Shown one piece after another: positions 1-15,100 of a stretch of 64,000 nt of DNA; within the stretch, counting starts at the first letter, position 1; each line of letters opens with the position of its first letter. The stretch is from Telmatactis stephensoni (taxonomy: Eukaryota; Cnidaria; Anthozoa; Actiniaria; Isophelliidae). The notes under the pieces were generated by a model, which did not search any database, had not been told where the DNA came from, and was given only the letters and a program-made list of their open reading frames with translations. The stretch spans positions 124,001 to 188,000 of the forward strand of contig JALIZF010001918.1 in NCBI GenBank assembly GCA_029948255.1. The letters are read 5' to 3'. The position numbers and the translations under genes are program-made.

Positions 1-3000
1 TGAATTTTATCGACCAACTCCAGATTCTTTCTTTCGGCTTCTCGCAATCTTTCCAGAAGTTCAGTGTCCGAAGAAGCCTTGTCAATTTTATTATCTAGAG
101 GAACTGATCCAGATTGTTTGAGTTTCTTCTCAAGTTCGTGCATCTTTGCGTTGAGAGATTCATTATTTCTTTCCGATTCTTCGAGCTGTCGCCGCATCTC
201 GGCATTTTTCTCACACAGCGCCCGGTTCTCAGCTTCCATTTCGGCAAGACTCGAGCTTTCAAGATGATGACTCAGTTTTTCTCGACTGTTAGTACTATCT
301 GATCCTTCTAATACCACCCCTTCGTCTACTGATATCAATCTCCCGTCGCTGCGCGTTGAGCTCTCCTCAGCTGATTTCTTTCTAAGCAATGATATTGACT
401 GGTCCAGCCCTAAGAAATAATTTATGGAGATTAATATTGTTGTATGATTACCCAACCCGACTTGAGAATGTGGAGTGGATGTAATGGCGTGAAATGGTGA
501 AATAATACAAGAAATTCAAAACATTTAAATTTACTCTAAATGTATCGGTAAACTTTTAGCGCCAAGTCAACTTGGAGATCAATTTTTCTTGAATAGGATT
601 TGATCTTACACCATGAGTGCTTATGCATGTAACAGGTTTTCAGTTTAAGTTAACATTGCTTAAATTTTAGCGCTTCATTGGCTAAAAGGTCTAAATTGTT
701 GAGTTTATTGATAAAGACTTCAACAGCCCACTTAGGTTTATTTGTTTCTGCCATGCGTTCTCATTCGACTGAAAAGCGAGTGGCACCAATCTTGTCCTTA
801 TAACGGAAGAACAGTGATGTCAGTTAAATGAGTGACTTGGTTAATATATTAAATACTGTGTAATAAATGCTTTCAGTCTTATTACCCTAAATACTGACTT
901 AATGTCGGTCCTCGCCAGCTGTCTGCTCCGCCGAGTGAACGGTCAAATTGGCGCCTTTTTCTAGAACCATTCAGTTGAATACGTGATACTTCTAATTCAT
1001 TTATGATTATGAATATCGCCCTAAATACTGACTTAATGTCGGTCCTCGCCAGCCGGTTTGCTCCGCCGAGTGAACGGCCAAATTGGCACCTTTTTCTAGA
1101 ACCATTCAGTTGAATACTTGGTACTACTAATTTGTTTATGATTATGAATATCGTCCTAACGCCATGCGAAACCAACCTGAGAACTCATATCGACTTTGTT
1201 CCTCTTTAAGCTGCTTGATCTTCTTCTCCATTTCAGCTTTGTCAAGCAGTAAAATGCAGTTGATGAGCGCTTTGTCGATAAGCACATGGCATAAAGATTG
1301 CTCTAGATTCAACACGCTACTTACTCCTGGTTCTTCACCTGGTAAAGTACAAAATAAACAAATCAGTCCTGGGGAACGCTTATTTGTCTAAAGACCCGAT
1401 ATTTCACAGGGTCAGTTAACCGGCGCCGCTATGCCAACCGTTACTGTCGATTGATACGTGTTTGGATTTTTCTCATGCAAAGTACGCTCAATTTTCTCTC
1501 TCAGTTGTTGTGTCTGTTTACGTACTGGTACGTCTTTGGTTGGTCGTGTGTTACCTACTAAACTCATACGGATATTAACGGACCCGATTATAACCACGGC
1601 AAGGTGAAACAAGCCCGAGTCTTCCAAAGTGGTGATGACAAGCTTCACATATTCAGGAATATACTACACATTAGCAGGACAAGTAGTGAGTGTGTGTATG
1701 TAGCTCGCATCTCACGTCTCGTGTGATTATAGATCTAAACAACACCATTCATGAAAAGACCATTTGGGTTCCCTATACTTGGGTTGATACAATTGATCGG
1801 TTCGAAGAGAATGAGAGTAATGACTTGAGGATAATATGTAGCTTAGCTCTCATTTAATTTTTGTCATCGAAAGGAACCCCAAGGAAACGTACTTCTGGAC
1901 CTAATTACGTCCCTAATTACTACATATCTCATACCGACATGGAGTCTACATGCAGAGTATTTGGCCACTCAACCACTTAAAAGTAATGACTAAATCTTCT
2001 ACTCAAGTGACGCCAACTCACGCGAAATTGGAGAGCATGGATGAAGGTAAGCCTGACTTACACGAAATTGGAGAGCATGGATGAAGGTAAGTCTGACTTA
2101 CACGACAACAAACGTGCCCATCATTTTTGACACGGCAGCCGTAATTATCATAGTGTGAACAGAAAGTGTTCACAGTGATTTACCCAAAATGATCGGACCG
2201 CCGAGTGCCAAACTTTAGTTGTAGCGTGTAATCGGGCTGTAAATTACAATTTCAGTCTGTAATTTCACTGCAAATCCGATGAGACGTAACTTTTGTACAC
2301 AAAAATAAAATAAAGCAAATTATCCCAAACACCTGTATTTCGAGCATCCAAACAAAAAAGCCTGTTTTGGCTCACCTCTTATGTCTCTATGTAAATTGAG
2401 AAAAAAGTAGAAAAAAGAAGAGTAAGGGTATTTTTAGATAAAGTTGAAAACGCATAATTTTTGCGACGGTTTGGCCTTTCCTTACACTAAAGCAACGATT
2501 TCGCGAGCGCTGGATCATATATGAACTGAGTTTGTTTGATATGTTGTTCTCTACCATGCCACGAGGGTTTTTTCTACGGGTTCTCCGTTTTTTTCCTCCC
2601 TCAGCAAAAATCAACATGTGAGTTGAGCGTTGTATGCAAAATATTCAATGTAGAGGTAGTCAGTGTGAGATCGAAGACGGCCCAACGGAAAATTAGCAAA
2701 AGCTAAATTGGCTCCGTCTGTTGAGAAAGACTTGTATTTCTACCTACAAGAAAATGCCGCTTTCTTGTGAATTGCAACAAAATGAAAGACTAAAAAAGGT
2801 TTTACAATTTACCAGGATTCGTGTGAACTTACCTAAAATTTACTACAGAATGAAGCTAACAATATACTTGCAGTAAACTTCGAAGAAGTCCTAGTTTTGC
2901 TTTGATAGGTATACGCGCGCATGACTGATGAGCGCATCACTGGAGCATTACTAAGATGCAAGACTCTATTTTAATCACTGTCAAGTGGTCTTGCAATATA

Positions 3001-5441
3001 GAAACAATAGGCAATAAAGCGGCAAAGTTAATAGCTAATGCTCAAGATCAAGGTAGCATTTAGAAATAATCAGATTCAGTTGTGTTGATAAAATAAATAA
3101 TAAAAATAAATTAGGAGTAGCTCATCACCCTTCCTTGCAGCTAAGTGCTGAATTGCGAAGAGCGCAGCTCAACGTGAGTCGAAGGTTTACAAGGGCGCTT
3201 TCATTACAAACAATTGAACAATCACACATTTACATACACATACACGTAGCAGCCACCATACGATCCATGTCTGATCAAGGAGCACAGCTTAGATCGAAAC
3301 TAGTGATGAGTATAAACTTACGAGTTGGAACGATGCGGCGCTGAACATATTCTCTTAGAAACTCGTGGAGTTTACGTTTGCTGCTCACATCGACTGAAAT
3401 GTAAATCAATTGTCAATGTTAATTACTGGGATAACGTTAGATTTAAATTGCATAATGAAATAACAGCTTTATAACAGCTTTATTGGGTAACATAGGAAAA
3501 ACAAAATTATATTTGATATATAACAACAACAACAAATTGTTACCCAAGGAGGGAGGTACGAACGGGACTGTAGTTCCATGCGAGGAAATAAAAGCATTGA
3601 GACTTTTTTTTACGAGCGACATAACTAGCAGAAAAGACAATCACTGCTCATGTGCAGAGCATTACAAACCTTAACAAGTCTGAATATTTATGTTTCCTAG
3701 CCCCAGTTCTACTTATGTTGCTCGCGAAAACAATACTTTAACAAATGTAGGAGAACATTATACAACATCGTAAATTTGTATATTCTGTATAATAACCTTT
3801 TTTCAATTAATTAGTTCTTTCTCCCAAATTTTCCTATTTTTTTCTGCCAGTAGAACGCTCACTGCCAAAGGAGATCACTCCTTCTCGAAATTCTGTCGGC
3901 AGATTTATCCAAGCCTAATACGATCATTATCGAACATGGTTCAAAGTTATTATTCTTAATTAGTCATTAAAACTATCAAGCAGCTCGAACCCCCTTTTGT
4001 CGAACACTTTCCGAATGCTAAATCGAACATTTTATCGCTTTATCGAATCGATTTATCGTATCTCTTGGGAGTTCGCGATGGTGAAAATCAACTAAAAATA
4101 GACAATGAAGCTATGTCTTACTTGATTCTGTGAGGTCTTTTTCCAAGAGACGAGATAAGAACTTTACAGCTGCTTTGTCTGTGTTTTCTTTGATACGACA
4201 CAATGTACTGCGAACACGGAGAAGTTTGCCAGTGTATGAAGAATCTGATAGACCATTGTGTGAACATGAAGACGCTAGGGAAAGAGAAAAACAAAATGAA
4301 TGAATGGCAGGCAACTTAATAAGTGACTAGCTGACCGACCGACCGACCGACCGACCGACCGACCGACCTACCGAACCAAATGATTATCACTGACGGATTG
4401 ATTGATTAGAAATGAATCTACTTACAGACTATAAACTGAAAGGTTGAATGAATGAACGAAGGATCGAATTAAATGACATCAGAAGGAGCCGACATCGACT
4501 AAAAATACTTACCCCCGAGAGAAGAGGGAATAATTTCATTCATTCTATCATGACCATTTACTACAGAATCAGTCGTAGAAGGTAGACTTTTGGTGAAGAA
4601 ATATTCGGTCATCTAAAACAAAACAAATCCAAATACTGTCATCTTCTGAAAGCATAAACCCTTGTAAGACGTACAGCGACTTCTTGGGCTCTTTTCTCGA
4701 AAAAACCGATAACTTTACGAGCCCTACTGTTAACTTACCTTAGAAAGTTCAACGAGTGTTTCTCGAACGCACGTAATTTTCAATTTCTACAGGCAAGTTT
4801 AGGGGTGCTCGCGCACTCCCGCAATTTTTCCCGTAAACTTACGGGCCCGTAAAGTTCTCGGGTCTTTCTAGAATTAAATGGGGATTTTGGAAATCCTTGA
4901 CAAGAAAGGGAAATAGAAGAATCTCAGTAGTTGTTTGATACTCACTTCCAGTAAGGTTTCCGCACTGTGCAACAATAGATCACGATCTGTCAGTGCGTAT
5001 AGTTTTTCCGTTGGGACTTCCTTGCCAACGCTGGAGCCCCCTTCGCGTAATAAGTCCTCCATTCCGTAGAATAATTCCATAGAAATCAACTCTACAAGTA
5101 AAAGTGCCTTGGTTTGGTTCTTGAGGGATTCCTCTACGGGATCCGTGACGCTTTTTTGCCAGGGTTCTGTTAGCGTCTTAGCTGGAAGCCCCTGCTGTTC
5201 ACTTTGATAAATATCGAACTGGAACAAAGAGAGTAAAGGTAATTGATCGCTCACGCTGGGTGGATGGTTGATTATCTTGGTGTTTGTAAGAAACCTGGCT
5301 GCTTTTGTGAAAACATTGAGTAGCAGTAATTTTCTAGAACCATCCAGTTGCTCAGTTGATGAAAATGCTTTCCTCTACTTCAGTGGCTATAATTTGCTTT
5401 ATTTTGCACTGGTAGTGATACTATAAGCAAAACCAGCACCA

Positions 5442-5472
<31 letters not shown>

Positions 5473-8400
5473 GCGCACGCACACACACACACACACACAC
5501 TTATATGCTACTGAGCAGTGCTCATCTTTGATCTTATTTATGTTGGACGTGCTCTCCTAATAAGTAAATCAAGATACAGCTGGGACTGTTATGTGGGCTG
5601 AAATGGATTCTGCACATTCAGAGGATACAGCTTTTTCCTGTTTGTGTGGCCTAGAGTTTTAGGCGAGTTGCCATATTTGAAAGCATGGCAAGTTTGCATA
5701 AGTATATACTGTAGAGTGAATGAGATGAATGTTGCTGTGATAAAGGACCGACACGCCTCAAGTACTTTTCAAGAGCAAGTTAACGTAGTCACGCACGTCT
5801 TAAAAATACACTACTAGCAATATTTGTACAATTGATGTCTTGCGAACTACATTATAAATAACATTTTACTTCATGCCAAATATATGCCTGCATTATTTCA
5901 GGTAATTTATTTCTAGTATCAATTAGTACTACTAAGCTGGAATCAAATAGCAATTTCCGGCTCGAATAAACAAACAACCGACATGTATATCTTTGTACCG
6001 TTACACACGTGTAACCTGACAATTATCAGACGTTGTGGTTTATACGGTACAGAGCCACCTTAAATACCGAAAATGGTCTACATTGACGATAACACGAAGT
6101 TTCTGTTTGCAGCTTTATTGATCATTGACATGTGGCACAAACCTGTTGTTTTATTGATGATTAATTGATAGATGCAAGTGGAGGACAAAATCATAAATAA
6201 CGAATTATAGATCGCAATAACATACGACCCTCAAAACCGCTACAGCACAAAGATCATTACCATCGAATTTATGTTTTTCAGAAGAGATTATGAATAGAAA
6301 TTTATTGACAATTTTCCGCTCGAAAAATTGCCCTGATTTCGTCAACGTTAATTGAACTAATTTTCTTTCTAGCTACCGCTGCGGGCCTCTTTGATGTCGA
6401 AATGCGACAAAATAAGATCTTCGCAGATTTACAAACTAATACGTTTAGGCTGTCAAACAACATGAGCATACCTATCTAGGATTTTTATATTGATGCCAGA
6501 AAGAGATTTTCTATATTTTCGAGAAACAGCAAAATAACGACTTCAAAATAATTAGCTTGAAAGGAAGTACTTTGTTTTCTATAATTGAAAAAAGCAAGCC
6601 GCTTCTCGTCCATGCTCAAGTGCAAAAACTAGTGCCCTTAAAACATGTAGCCTGAAAAGTCCATGGTTATAAAACCGATATAACCATAGAGGCAAGAGAG
6701 AAAGAGAGAAAAAAAAAAAAGACTCAAGAAAAGTCAAGAAATGTTAAAAAAACATAACTGAGTCTGTCAATATTACTTTTGTTAATGCCTATATCGGAGC
6801 GGTAAATCCTGATGGTTTGAGTGTTGCGAATTGACGTTTTTAGCTATATTTGACGTTTGAGGACGTAGAATTTCAATACTTGTCAACATATACGTAAATC
6901 CCACTCAAAGGTTTGTGACACAAACAACTGAGAATGTGGACCATGTTTTGAGTTCCTGTACGTTGAATAAGCTAAGTGGTCCATTGTTGGTGCTTTACTT
7001 GACCAAATTATAAAAAGCACAATATCAAAATAGTTCCAAGGTAAAGCAGTTTGCAGAAAGAGATCTTTTTCAAGCCGAAAGATAGCAAAACTGTATACAG
7101 TTAACTGACAAAACAAATATAGCAGTGAAACAAAGTCACAATTCTAATCATCCCTTCATTCAGTATAGTCAAAAAACACGATAATAAGCACAAGCACAAA
7201 CAAACTCATTGCCACATATCTCAAAAATACATTACACGGTTTGCCTCAGTATGTGCCTGTAATGCCTATGGCTCTTGCATGTAAGAATCACCTTTACATG
7301 TAACTTACTTGCATCTACTCTTTTTGATCAGTTCCACTTACCCGGTTCTCGGCACTCGGTTCTGTATTGAACGCATGCCTCGTACATCGAAAACTGATTA
7401 CTACAGAAAGACTACACGCAGTATTGTACAGTAATTGATAAAACATTTGTACAGTACATAGAACAGCGGTACATTTCAGATTCACTCTATCTTTAAGACC
7501 AGAAGCAACGTTTCCGTACATCCTTTGCGGCAAAATGCACAACAATGCGGATCTCTTAGATGGTGAAACATTTATCAATCGTATAACCACAATTACACTA
7601 ACTACTACACAATCTGGAAGACTAAAGCAACGTATACATGCAATAGTTTATGAATATTTGACCTACCTAGACTTTGCAGTAAAAGAGTTCACAAAGGCGT
7701 TACAAGAAGCATCTGTTTCTGGATGGCAAACTCGGATTGCGTGTTATGGCGGCAAGGGTATAGAAAACTAATTCTTTCTTATCAGAGAAATCAAAGCAAG
7801 TTTGCTCGTAATTACGCCTCAGTATCCTCTTCGTTATTGATAAAATTTCTATCAACCAACGATTGTATAAACAGCAACTTCTTCTTTTCTTTCAACTAAG
7901 AGTTGTATAAACAGCAAATGAGGTGTAAAAGAGTCGGGACAATGTGTTTTTTCAAACCATCGGACGTAACAGACGTTCTGAAGACCGTCGAGGTGGGTAG
8001 CGTACACGTCGCTACATTCAAATGCGGCAAACGGACACAGTGCTAATTTATAAGTTCTGTACAATTGATCTGCTAGCGATTTGTGGTTTTCGACCTCACA
8101 TAGGGACTAGCTTTCCTAAATCCCTCAAGGCAAATTGCAAATCACAAACAACGTGTATGTTGGCTATTTTAAGCATACAACACGACATAACCCATCTACC
8201 TAACGAGGCATCGTATACGCTTTATAATCTTGTAGAATCGTGCACAGATTAAAGCGGATTTGTAAGCTTTGAATTGCTTGTATTAAAGCTTAGTGTTGTA
8301 GTAGCGGTCTTTCGTTTTTGGGTAACGGACGGAAACTACTCGACGTGGGAAGCGGTTGTCGGTATGCTACGCATGAGATGAATGCCCACAAGGCTATAGG

Positions 8401-9098
8401 TAGGCCTTCAACAGAAGCAAATTTTCTACGTCAAATTTTCTTTGACAAATAACGTTTGTTCGTGTGGGCGAGAAATTTGACCAAATTTAATATAATAAAT
8501 TCATAAGATATATGAAATTTTTGTGTAGACTGCGGGGAAAAATCCATTTGCCATGGGAAAAAAATTGTCATAGAAAGGTTGCTCAGTAGAGTGGAAGGGG
8601 TTCAACGTTGCGTCCGTACTAGTCGTATAAATATGACATCTTTTCTGCCACGGTTTTGCTATCCACACTAGCTGAAACGGCGCGTTCTTTTTGTAGAAAT
8701 GAAAAACGCCGTTAGCTTAGTGAGGATGAAAGGCCTAACTGTAGTAACAAGATATGTTTTGGAATTTAGCCGGATTAGTGTGGATTGTAGGCTAAGTGTG
8801 GTTTGAATACATAAGGGATATAGTCTGAATCTACGAATGTATGGACAATAAAGCTTTTGATCTGGAAAAGCCATGGAATTTCAGAGATTGTTATTTGACG
8901 GAATCAAAGATAAAAGGGAAATTACTGAAATGTGATTGTAGTCGTTGTGCATGTGCACTGGGATTGTAGACTTTACCACCTAAATTCTGTAAAGACTAGT
9001 TTTTAGAATATCTTGGTGACTTTTTAACTAAATCTGGAGGGCAAAGTGGGACTGTTTGTAGTCTATCTTTTGAGACATGTGTGTTTCATACGTTGTCT

Positions 9099-9155
<57 letters not shown>

Positions 9156-12100
9156 CTAGGGAGACTCGGTTGTGACGACAACAGCACACCCAAACTAAGA
9201 CTTTAGAAATTTTTGAGATAAAATTGTTTCTTGTTGTTATATGTTAGCAAGTTTGAATTTGAGATTTTGGTTTTCATTTATGTGAAATTTTCACAATTAC
9301 AAAGGTGTAACGGACGTCCTGGTGTAACGATACTGAATTGGGATGGCTCACCTGAGTGTCGTTCAACTTCTGATTCGACTTTAAAGACATGATGTAGCTC
9401 TCGTACTCAGACCTCAGTCGACGCCATTCTTGTTCTAATCAAACAAAAGAAATAGTCAAATTCTGTTCTGACAATAGGGTTTAGTTTGTGCGGGTCTTTG
9501 CTCGATTTTCGCTGTAAATTTAAACATCCGCCTCGCAACGCAATAATAATTTGAGGGGGTAAGGGTGGGGGGTTGGATTGAGGGTCCAGTTTGAGATTTC
9601 TGGAAGGTCAATTCATCGAAGATGCACAGGGACGGGAAAGAGAATCACCTATCCCTCCCCCTCTGGGGGAAAAGAAACCTTTAACGACTTGTAGTGGGTT
9701 TCATTAACGAGGCTTTGAGACAAAGTATGTTGAGAAAAGATCACTTTACGTAATTCATATGCTATTATAATATCAAAGAAATTCTTTCCGACAATAAGTG
9801 GTCTCGATTACTGAAAAGTCGCTTCGCCAAGAGCATTGGAATTGAAATCAATTATTTGCAGGATTACACGAGCTTATGTTTGGTATTATCGAACATTTCG
9901 ATACGGATGATGTTCTCTTTGGACTCCGCGTTCAAAACAGACTACTCGTCGTTACCATAGTAACAGTATTCACTCGGTCCTTGAATTTAAGTGGCTCTTA
10001 GTGACGTACTTTTGTTAAAATAGTTTCGGCTTTGTATTTGTCGAGAGACACTTTGTGACTATCTTAAATTTAAGCTGCAATTTGAATAAAACGTCTGATG
10101 TTACGAAGACGATAATGGCAAGAATAGAACTTATCCGCTCAATCGAGAAAAGCAGGAAACGCTTAATTCAGAAGGTTTATCTTGTAGGATAGATCAAAGG
10201 CCGACTCCATGATTAGCTATCCTGAAGTCTTGAGGGAGTCCCTCAGGGATTTCTGTTAGGCCTTATAAAACAGTAGTGGATTATTCCGATTTTTTCAGTG
10301 TATTTTGATTGTTTAAGAATGAAGAATTTCATTCTTAAACTATCAAAATACATGAGAGGTTTTGGCACACGTTTTTGCATACGCAGACGACCACTTTGTG
10401 ATCAAAAGTTACAGACAAAAGAGTGTACACTTAAGATTATAGACACATGGTCTTCGGTCTACTTTGTAATGAAAAGTCACAGACAAAAGAGTACATAAGA
10501 TTATGGAAACATGGTCTTCAGATACCGGTGCTATCAAAAATTGGTTCACCAGACATCATAAAATAATTGTATTCAAACAAGATTTAATCACACTAAGCCC
10601 TGTGCAAATGCTCCTAACAAGGTCCAGCATTGCTGGCAAATGTTGGATGATGCTTTGGTGAAAGCAGAACAAAAGAAATATTGGACATAGTTGGCTCAAA
10701 GGGTGACAAACTCATCCAACACGTTGGAGCCAACAAATTCTTAGGACATTGTTAGGAGCATTTCCTCTGAGTATCCACTCACAAATGCAGTCGAACAGTC
10801 AGCAGTGTATAGATACTACAGCAAAAACCCAGATAAAAGAAACTGAGGGTTTAGAACCTCCAGGCTGAAAACTGAGCCATTATATTAAGCACCCAATATA
10901 CATAATAACCACACATATATTTTATATAAAACCATTTCAGCCTGTCACAGAAAATAACAGGTTCTTTTAAGCGGGCTTTTACTGTACTCGGATTTGAACT
11001 ATGATACAACTTTCAGACATCTCTGTCAGAAACGACACCCTCTACTATGTATGGACACCTCTATATAGGACAGACATCTCAGATAGACTCCCCTCTATGA
11101 TGGAAACATCTATAAGACAGACACCCCTCTATGATGGACATCTCTATAAGACAGACACCCCTCTATGATGGACACTTCTATAAGACAGACTTCCTTACTC
11201 TTCTAAAATGAAAAATTCCAGTCATTTCACAGTAACTAAACCTACTACAAAATACGAACCTCTATGAGACAGAAACCTTGTGTTTTCCATGGTGCTCGTT
11301 TGGCATGGGGGTTTGCCAAAATTCCTGTTCGACAACAAATCCGGTATTTCAAGCCAATTTCTTGTTACTGATCACTGTCATAAGAAAAAGTGACTTGTAC
11401 GCTCAGAGAAAAGATAGCCAGGAACTACTGACCTTTTGTCCGGTTTAAGTATTCGAACAGTGCCTTAATCTTGACATTCAAGTCAACACAAAAGCTTATA
11501 CGTCGACAACTAAGGCTGAATTCCTTTGATTTTGATAGCAAACAAAATCCTTAATGGACTACAAAGCCCAAAACAGCTCTAAAAAAACACTAAATCTAAG
11601 AGCATTAGGGCAGTTTCGCTACGAATACGAACTAGACCAAATGGGAGTGAGACAAGGCATGTAATTAATACATCATTAATTATAGGGTCCCAATTTGTTA
11701 ATTGTTTTTGACATGCTGTTGTGTGAAACTATTTTATAAGAGATTAATGTACGGATAATTATAAAAATAACAATAAATAAAACTCAGAAGTTAAAATAAA
11801 GAAATGATTAAGTTTTACTCCGAGTATCTCTACCAGCGGCTTCGTGGACTCGCAGATAATCATGTATTACATGGATTTGTAACGTGTCAAATTGTAAACC
11901 AGTAAACGTCGACACTCGTTCAATGTTTGGGTCACAAAGCTATAAGTCCGTAACCCACAAATAACCAACTCCAACCGCAAGATATTAAATATACACTGCT
12001 TTAATCGCCAATACAACATACTGATAGCTCACCTTTGTTCTCCAATGTTTCGGCCAACTGCCTTGCCATTTTTTCATAATCTACCTAAGAAAGAATTCAA

Positions 12101-15100
12101 GGATTTAATTAGACACAACAAAAATCAATGTAATGAATATTTCTTGTATGAGATTAGCTAGGGATTCATGCACATTAATACGAGTCTCTTGCTGCAGCGA
12201 AAAGTTACGGTAATGGGTCGTATACACACGATATTCTAGCTAACCTATATAATTAACCTTGCAGCTTGAATACAAAATGTACTCGGGTTCAACAACGTAC
12301 TAATTATAACTCAAACGAATACCGTGGCATTAAAAGAATTCATTGTAATTGTACAATAATTAGACAGGCGTTGTTCCAGCTCATGGTTACCAGTAGTTCA
12401 TTGACGTCTTGAAGCTTTTCATCCTCACAATTTCGATACAAGCAACCCGGAAAGCTGGCAGCGTCCAAATGCCATTCAAAACCGACTTGTTTGAACAATA
12501 CAAGAGCTCAGAATGTCAACAAAACCGGCTGACGGACTTCTTTAGTATGTACAACTTTGAATTTTGTAGTCTATTGTAAGTAAGTGAAGAGATAAGTCAA
12601 ACTACAAATGAATCTTGTCGTCTTTGTGCTCCCACGTAAGCCAGAGATCCGCCATATGTCAGAAAAGTAATCTTGTACAGTGTTGACTGCGGATACAACT
12701 CGGATAAGGTTACGACTTTAGGAGCCAAGGCAATGCGACCACGCGCCTACTCGTGCAAGCCGAAGACGGCCCATGTGAATTTTATCACCATTTTAGGGCT
12801 ATTTCGAGATCATTCCTCAAGTTTAGGAACACAAAGCCTAGGAGATAATGTTTTGTGATGTAAACAATATCCGCAGCGACGTAAATGAATGAGAAGTATT
12901 TTCTATTCTTTCAAGAGAGCGTGAAGTCCCCTCTGTGTTACTTCAATAGTAGTTTGTTCTTCTATTGTGTGACACATTTTTGACGAGAATGGAATTTCAT
13001 GGCTGACGTATCCTCGGAAAAACAAATTTTGTTGATGTCGAAAACACCGGAATTGCTTGAATTCTCCAACAACATTCAGTAACTAATCCCCCTATAAATA
13101 TCCTGTTGCTGTTAGACAAATAACATTCGGCCTAGATTGCGTGACATTACATGCGTGACCACAAATTGCGTGACATTACATGCGTGACCACATGGGGTAA
13201 AATACTACAACCTTCTACAACCGAGTTACCTATTTATCACACCAGTAATGTTCACATGGGGCAAGACGTCCCATCCGTACCCCTACTAGGAAACTATTGT
13301 TCGCGTAAATTAACGCACGTGACGTTTTACGCAGAAATATTAAAGCAGTCATATGACTTTGCGTCAAAATGGGAAAGCAGGGTACGGGTGGGGTCGGGTG
13401 GGACCTAAAGTCGGATTCTTCAAAATGTAACTATATTCGAACCTCCCCTGAAGGCTTAGCCTACGTCACATCCGGACAAATACTCTCGTAAAGTCTTATG
13501 TCCGGATGTGACGAAGACTACTAAAGGCCCGGCCAAACGGGAAGTGTTTGATGGCCAAACACGATCAATTATTGTTTGGTGATCCAACATTTAATCGTTT
13601 GGCCACCTTGTTTGGTGGTGTTTGATGTTGTTTGATGGAGCATTTAACATGTTTGGTAGAATTTGAACTCCATCAAACATTCAATCAAACAACATCAAAC
13701 ATTTTTTTTTCGTGTTTGATGGGAAATGTTGGATTCGTTTGGCCGGCCAAAACGAACATGTTTGATGCGCGCATGCGTACTACGCTTGCTTATTCCCTCG
13801 TACCCATATATACGGCCCATAATACTTTTGATCGCTGTTGTTTGCGGCGATGTTTGATGTCATTTGGCCACCCGTAAAAATGTTCGAGGACCAAACAATG
13901 TTGGATCACCAAACAATGTTTGATCGTTTGATCATCAAACATTTCCCGTTTGGCTGAGCCTTAACGGCCACCTCTTCACAGCGGTCAGCATTTTCCGTCT
14001 CCGCCATCCGCGATCCTATCCATACATCTGTATCCTCTATAATAAGGACTTTTCTCTATGCAAAGCCTCCTTGATGCATGGATTGGCTTGACGGCGGGGA
14101 CGGAAAATGCATGCTGGCCGTTGTACGTACAGAGGTTTCAATATAGAGCGCAAACACTAAAACCACGGAACAACTTAGTAACTAATTGGTGCTAAATAGT
14201 AACCTTGGATTCAGTCAAGCTCAAATCATTAAATTGTGTACTAGCTAAAATTAGGGGTATTCTTGGACAGTCGTAGTAAAATCCTCATTTCGGCCAGAAA
14301 ACATTCTCGTACCCAGAGCCCCTCGGTTGTCGTAGGTACGACAACCGAGGGGCTCTGGGTACGAGAATGGTCCGAAAATCGCTAAACTCTTAAGTCTTAG
14401 TAGCCGCTAAATCTTTCCCTAGAGAAATGGCTAAATTTAGCAGTCGCTAAAAATAGTAACATTAGGTCATTGGTTGTACAATCAAACCTCTTCTAACATG
14501 GTCTACCTCTGTATAACGAACAGTTTCCACAATGGCCAGCATTTTTCGCCCCGGCCAATGTTTCAATCCATACATTTACTCTCGAGCGATAACACTAAAA
14601 GCATGAAACAGTTACTAACTTAATAGTACAAAATAGCACTAAGTAAACAATGGGAAACAAAGGATTTTGGTACTATTTTTAGCGACTGCTAAATTTAGCA
14701 ATTTCTCTAGGGAAAGATTAAGGGGTTACTTAGTTTAGCGCTTTTCGGGCCGAAATAAGGATTTTACCGAGACTAAAGCCTGGTTTTCACTAGCGACGCA
14801 AGCACAAGCGCAAGCATAAGATTGTCTGTTTTTACTAGTAAAACACGAACGCAAGCGCAAGCGCAAGCATAAGCGCAAGCACAAGATATCAAAAAGTTTT
14901 GATCCTTGTGCTTGCGCTTATGTTTGCGCTTGTGCTTGCGTCGTAGTGAAAACCAGGCTTAACGAAGAATACCCAAGAACACTGCGTTTAGCGTGTACAA
15001 AATTTAACGATTTGAGGAACTCGCAAAAATTCGCGAAATTATGTTATCGCTAAAAATAGCAACCTCAAGGTAACATTCGTGCGTTCGTTTTGGTTTACGT

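Larger units (their letters stand above)
14255..14970. mobile_element. Large inverted repeat holding two nested hairpins
   Basis: The left arm contains TAGTAAAATCCTCATTTCGG and GCTAAATTTAGCAGTCGCTA. The right arm carries their inverse near 14665-14770. A strong hairpin sits inside the left arm (14306-14370) and a separate foldback is inserted in the right arm (14776-14960). The order of insertion can be read from the interruptions. Confidence 0.7.

Noticed and set aside
882..1175. 97-codon open frame on the minus strand
   Set aside because: It is created by the two 134-base direct repeats; its protein repeats itself in the same way and is not in phase with the kinesin exons.
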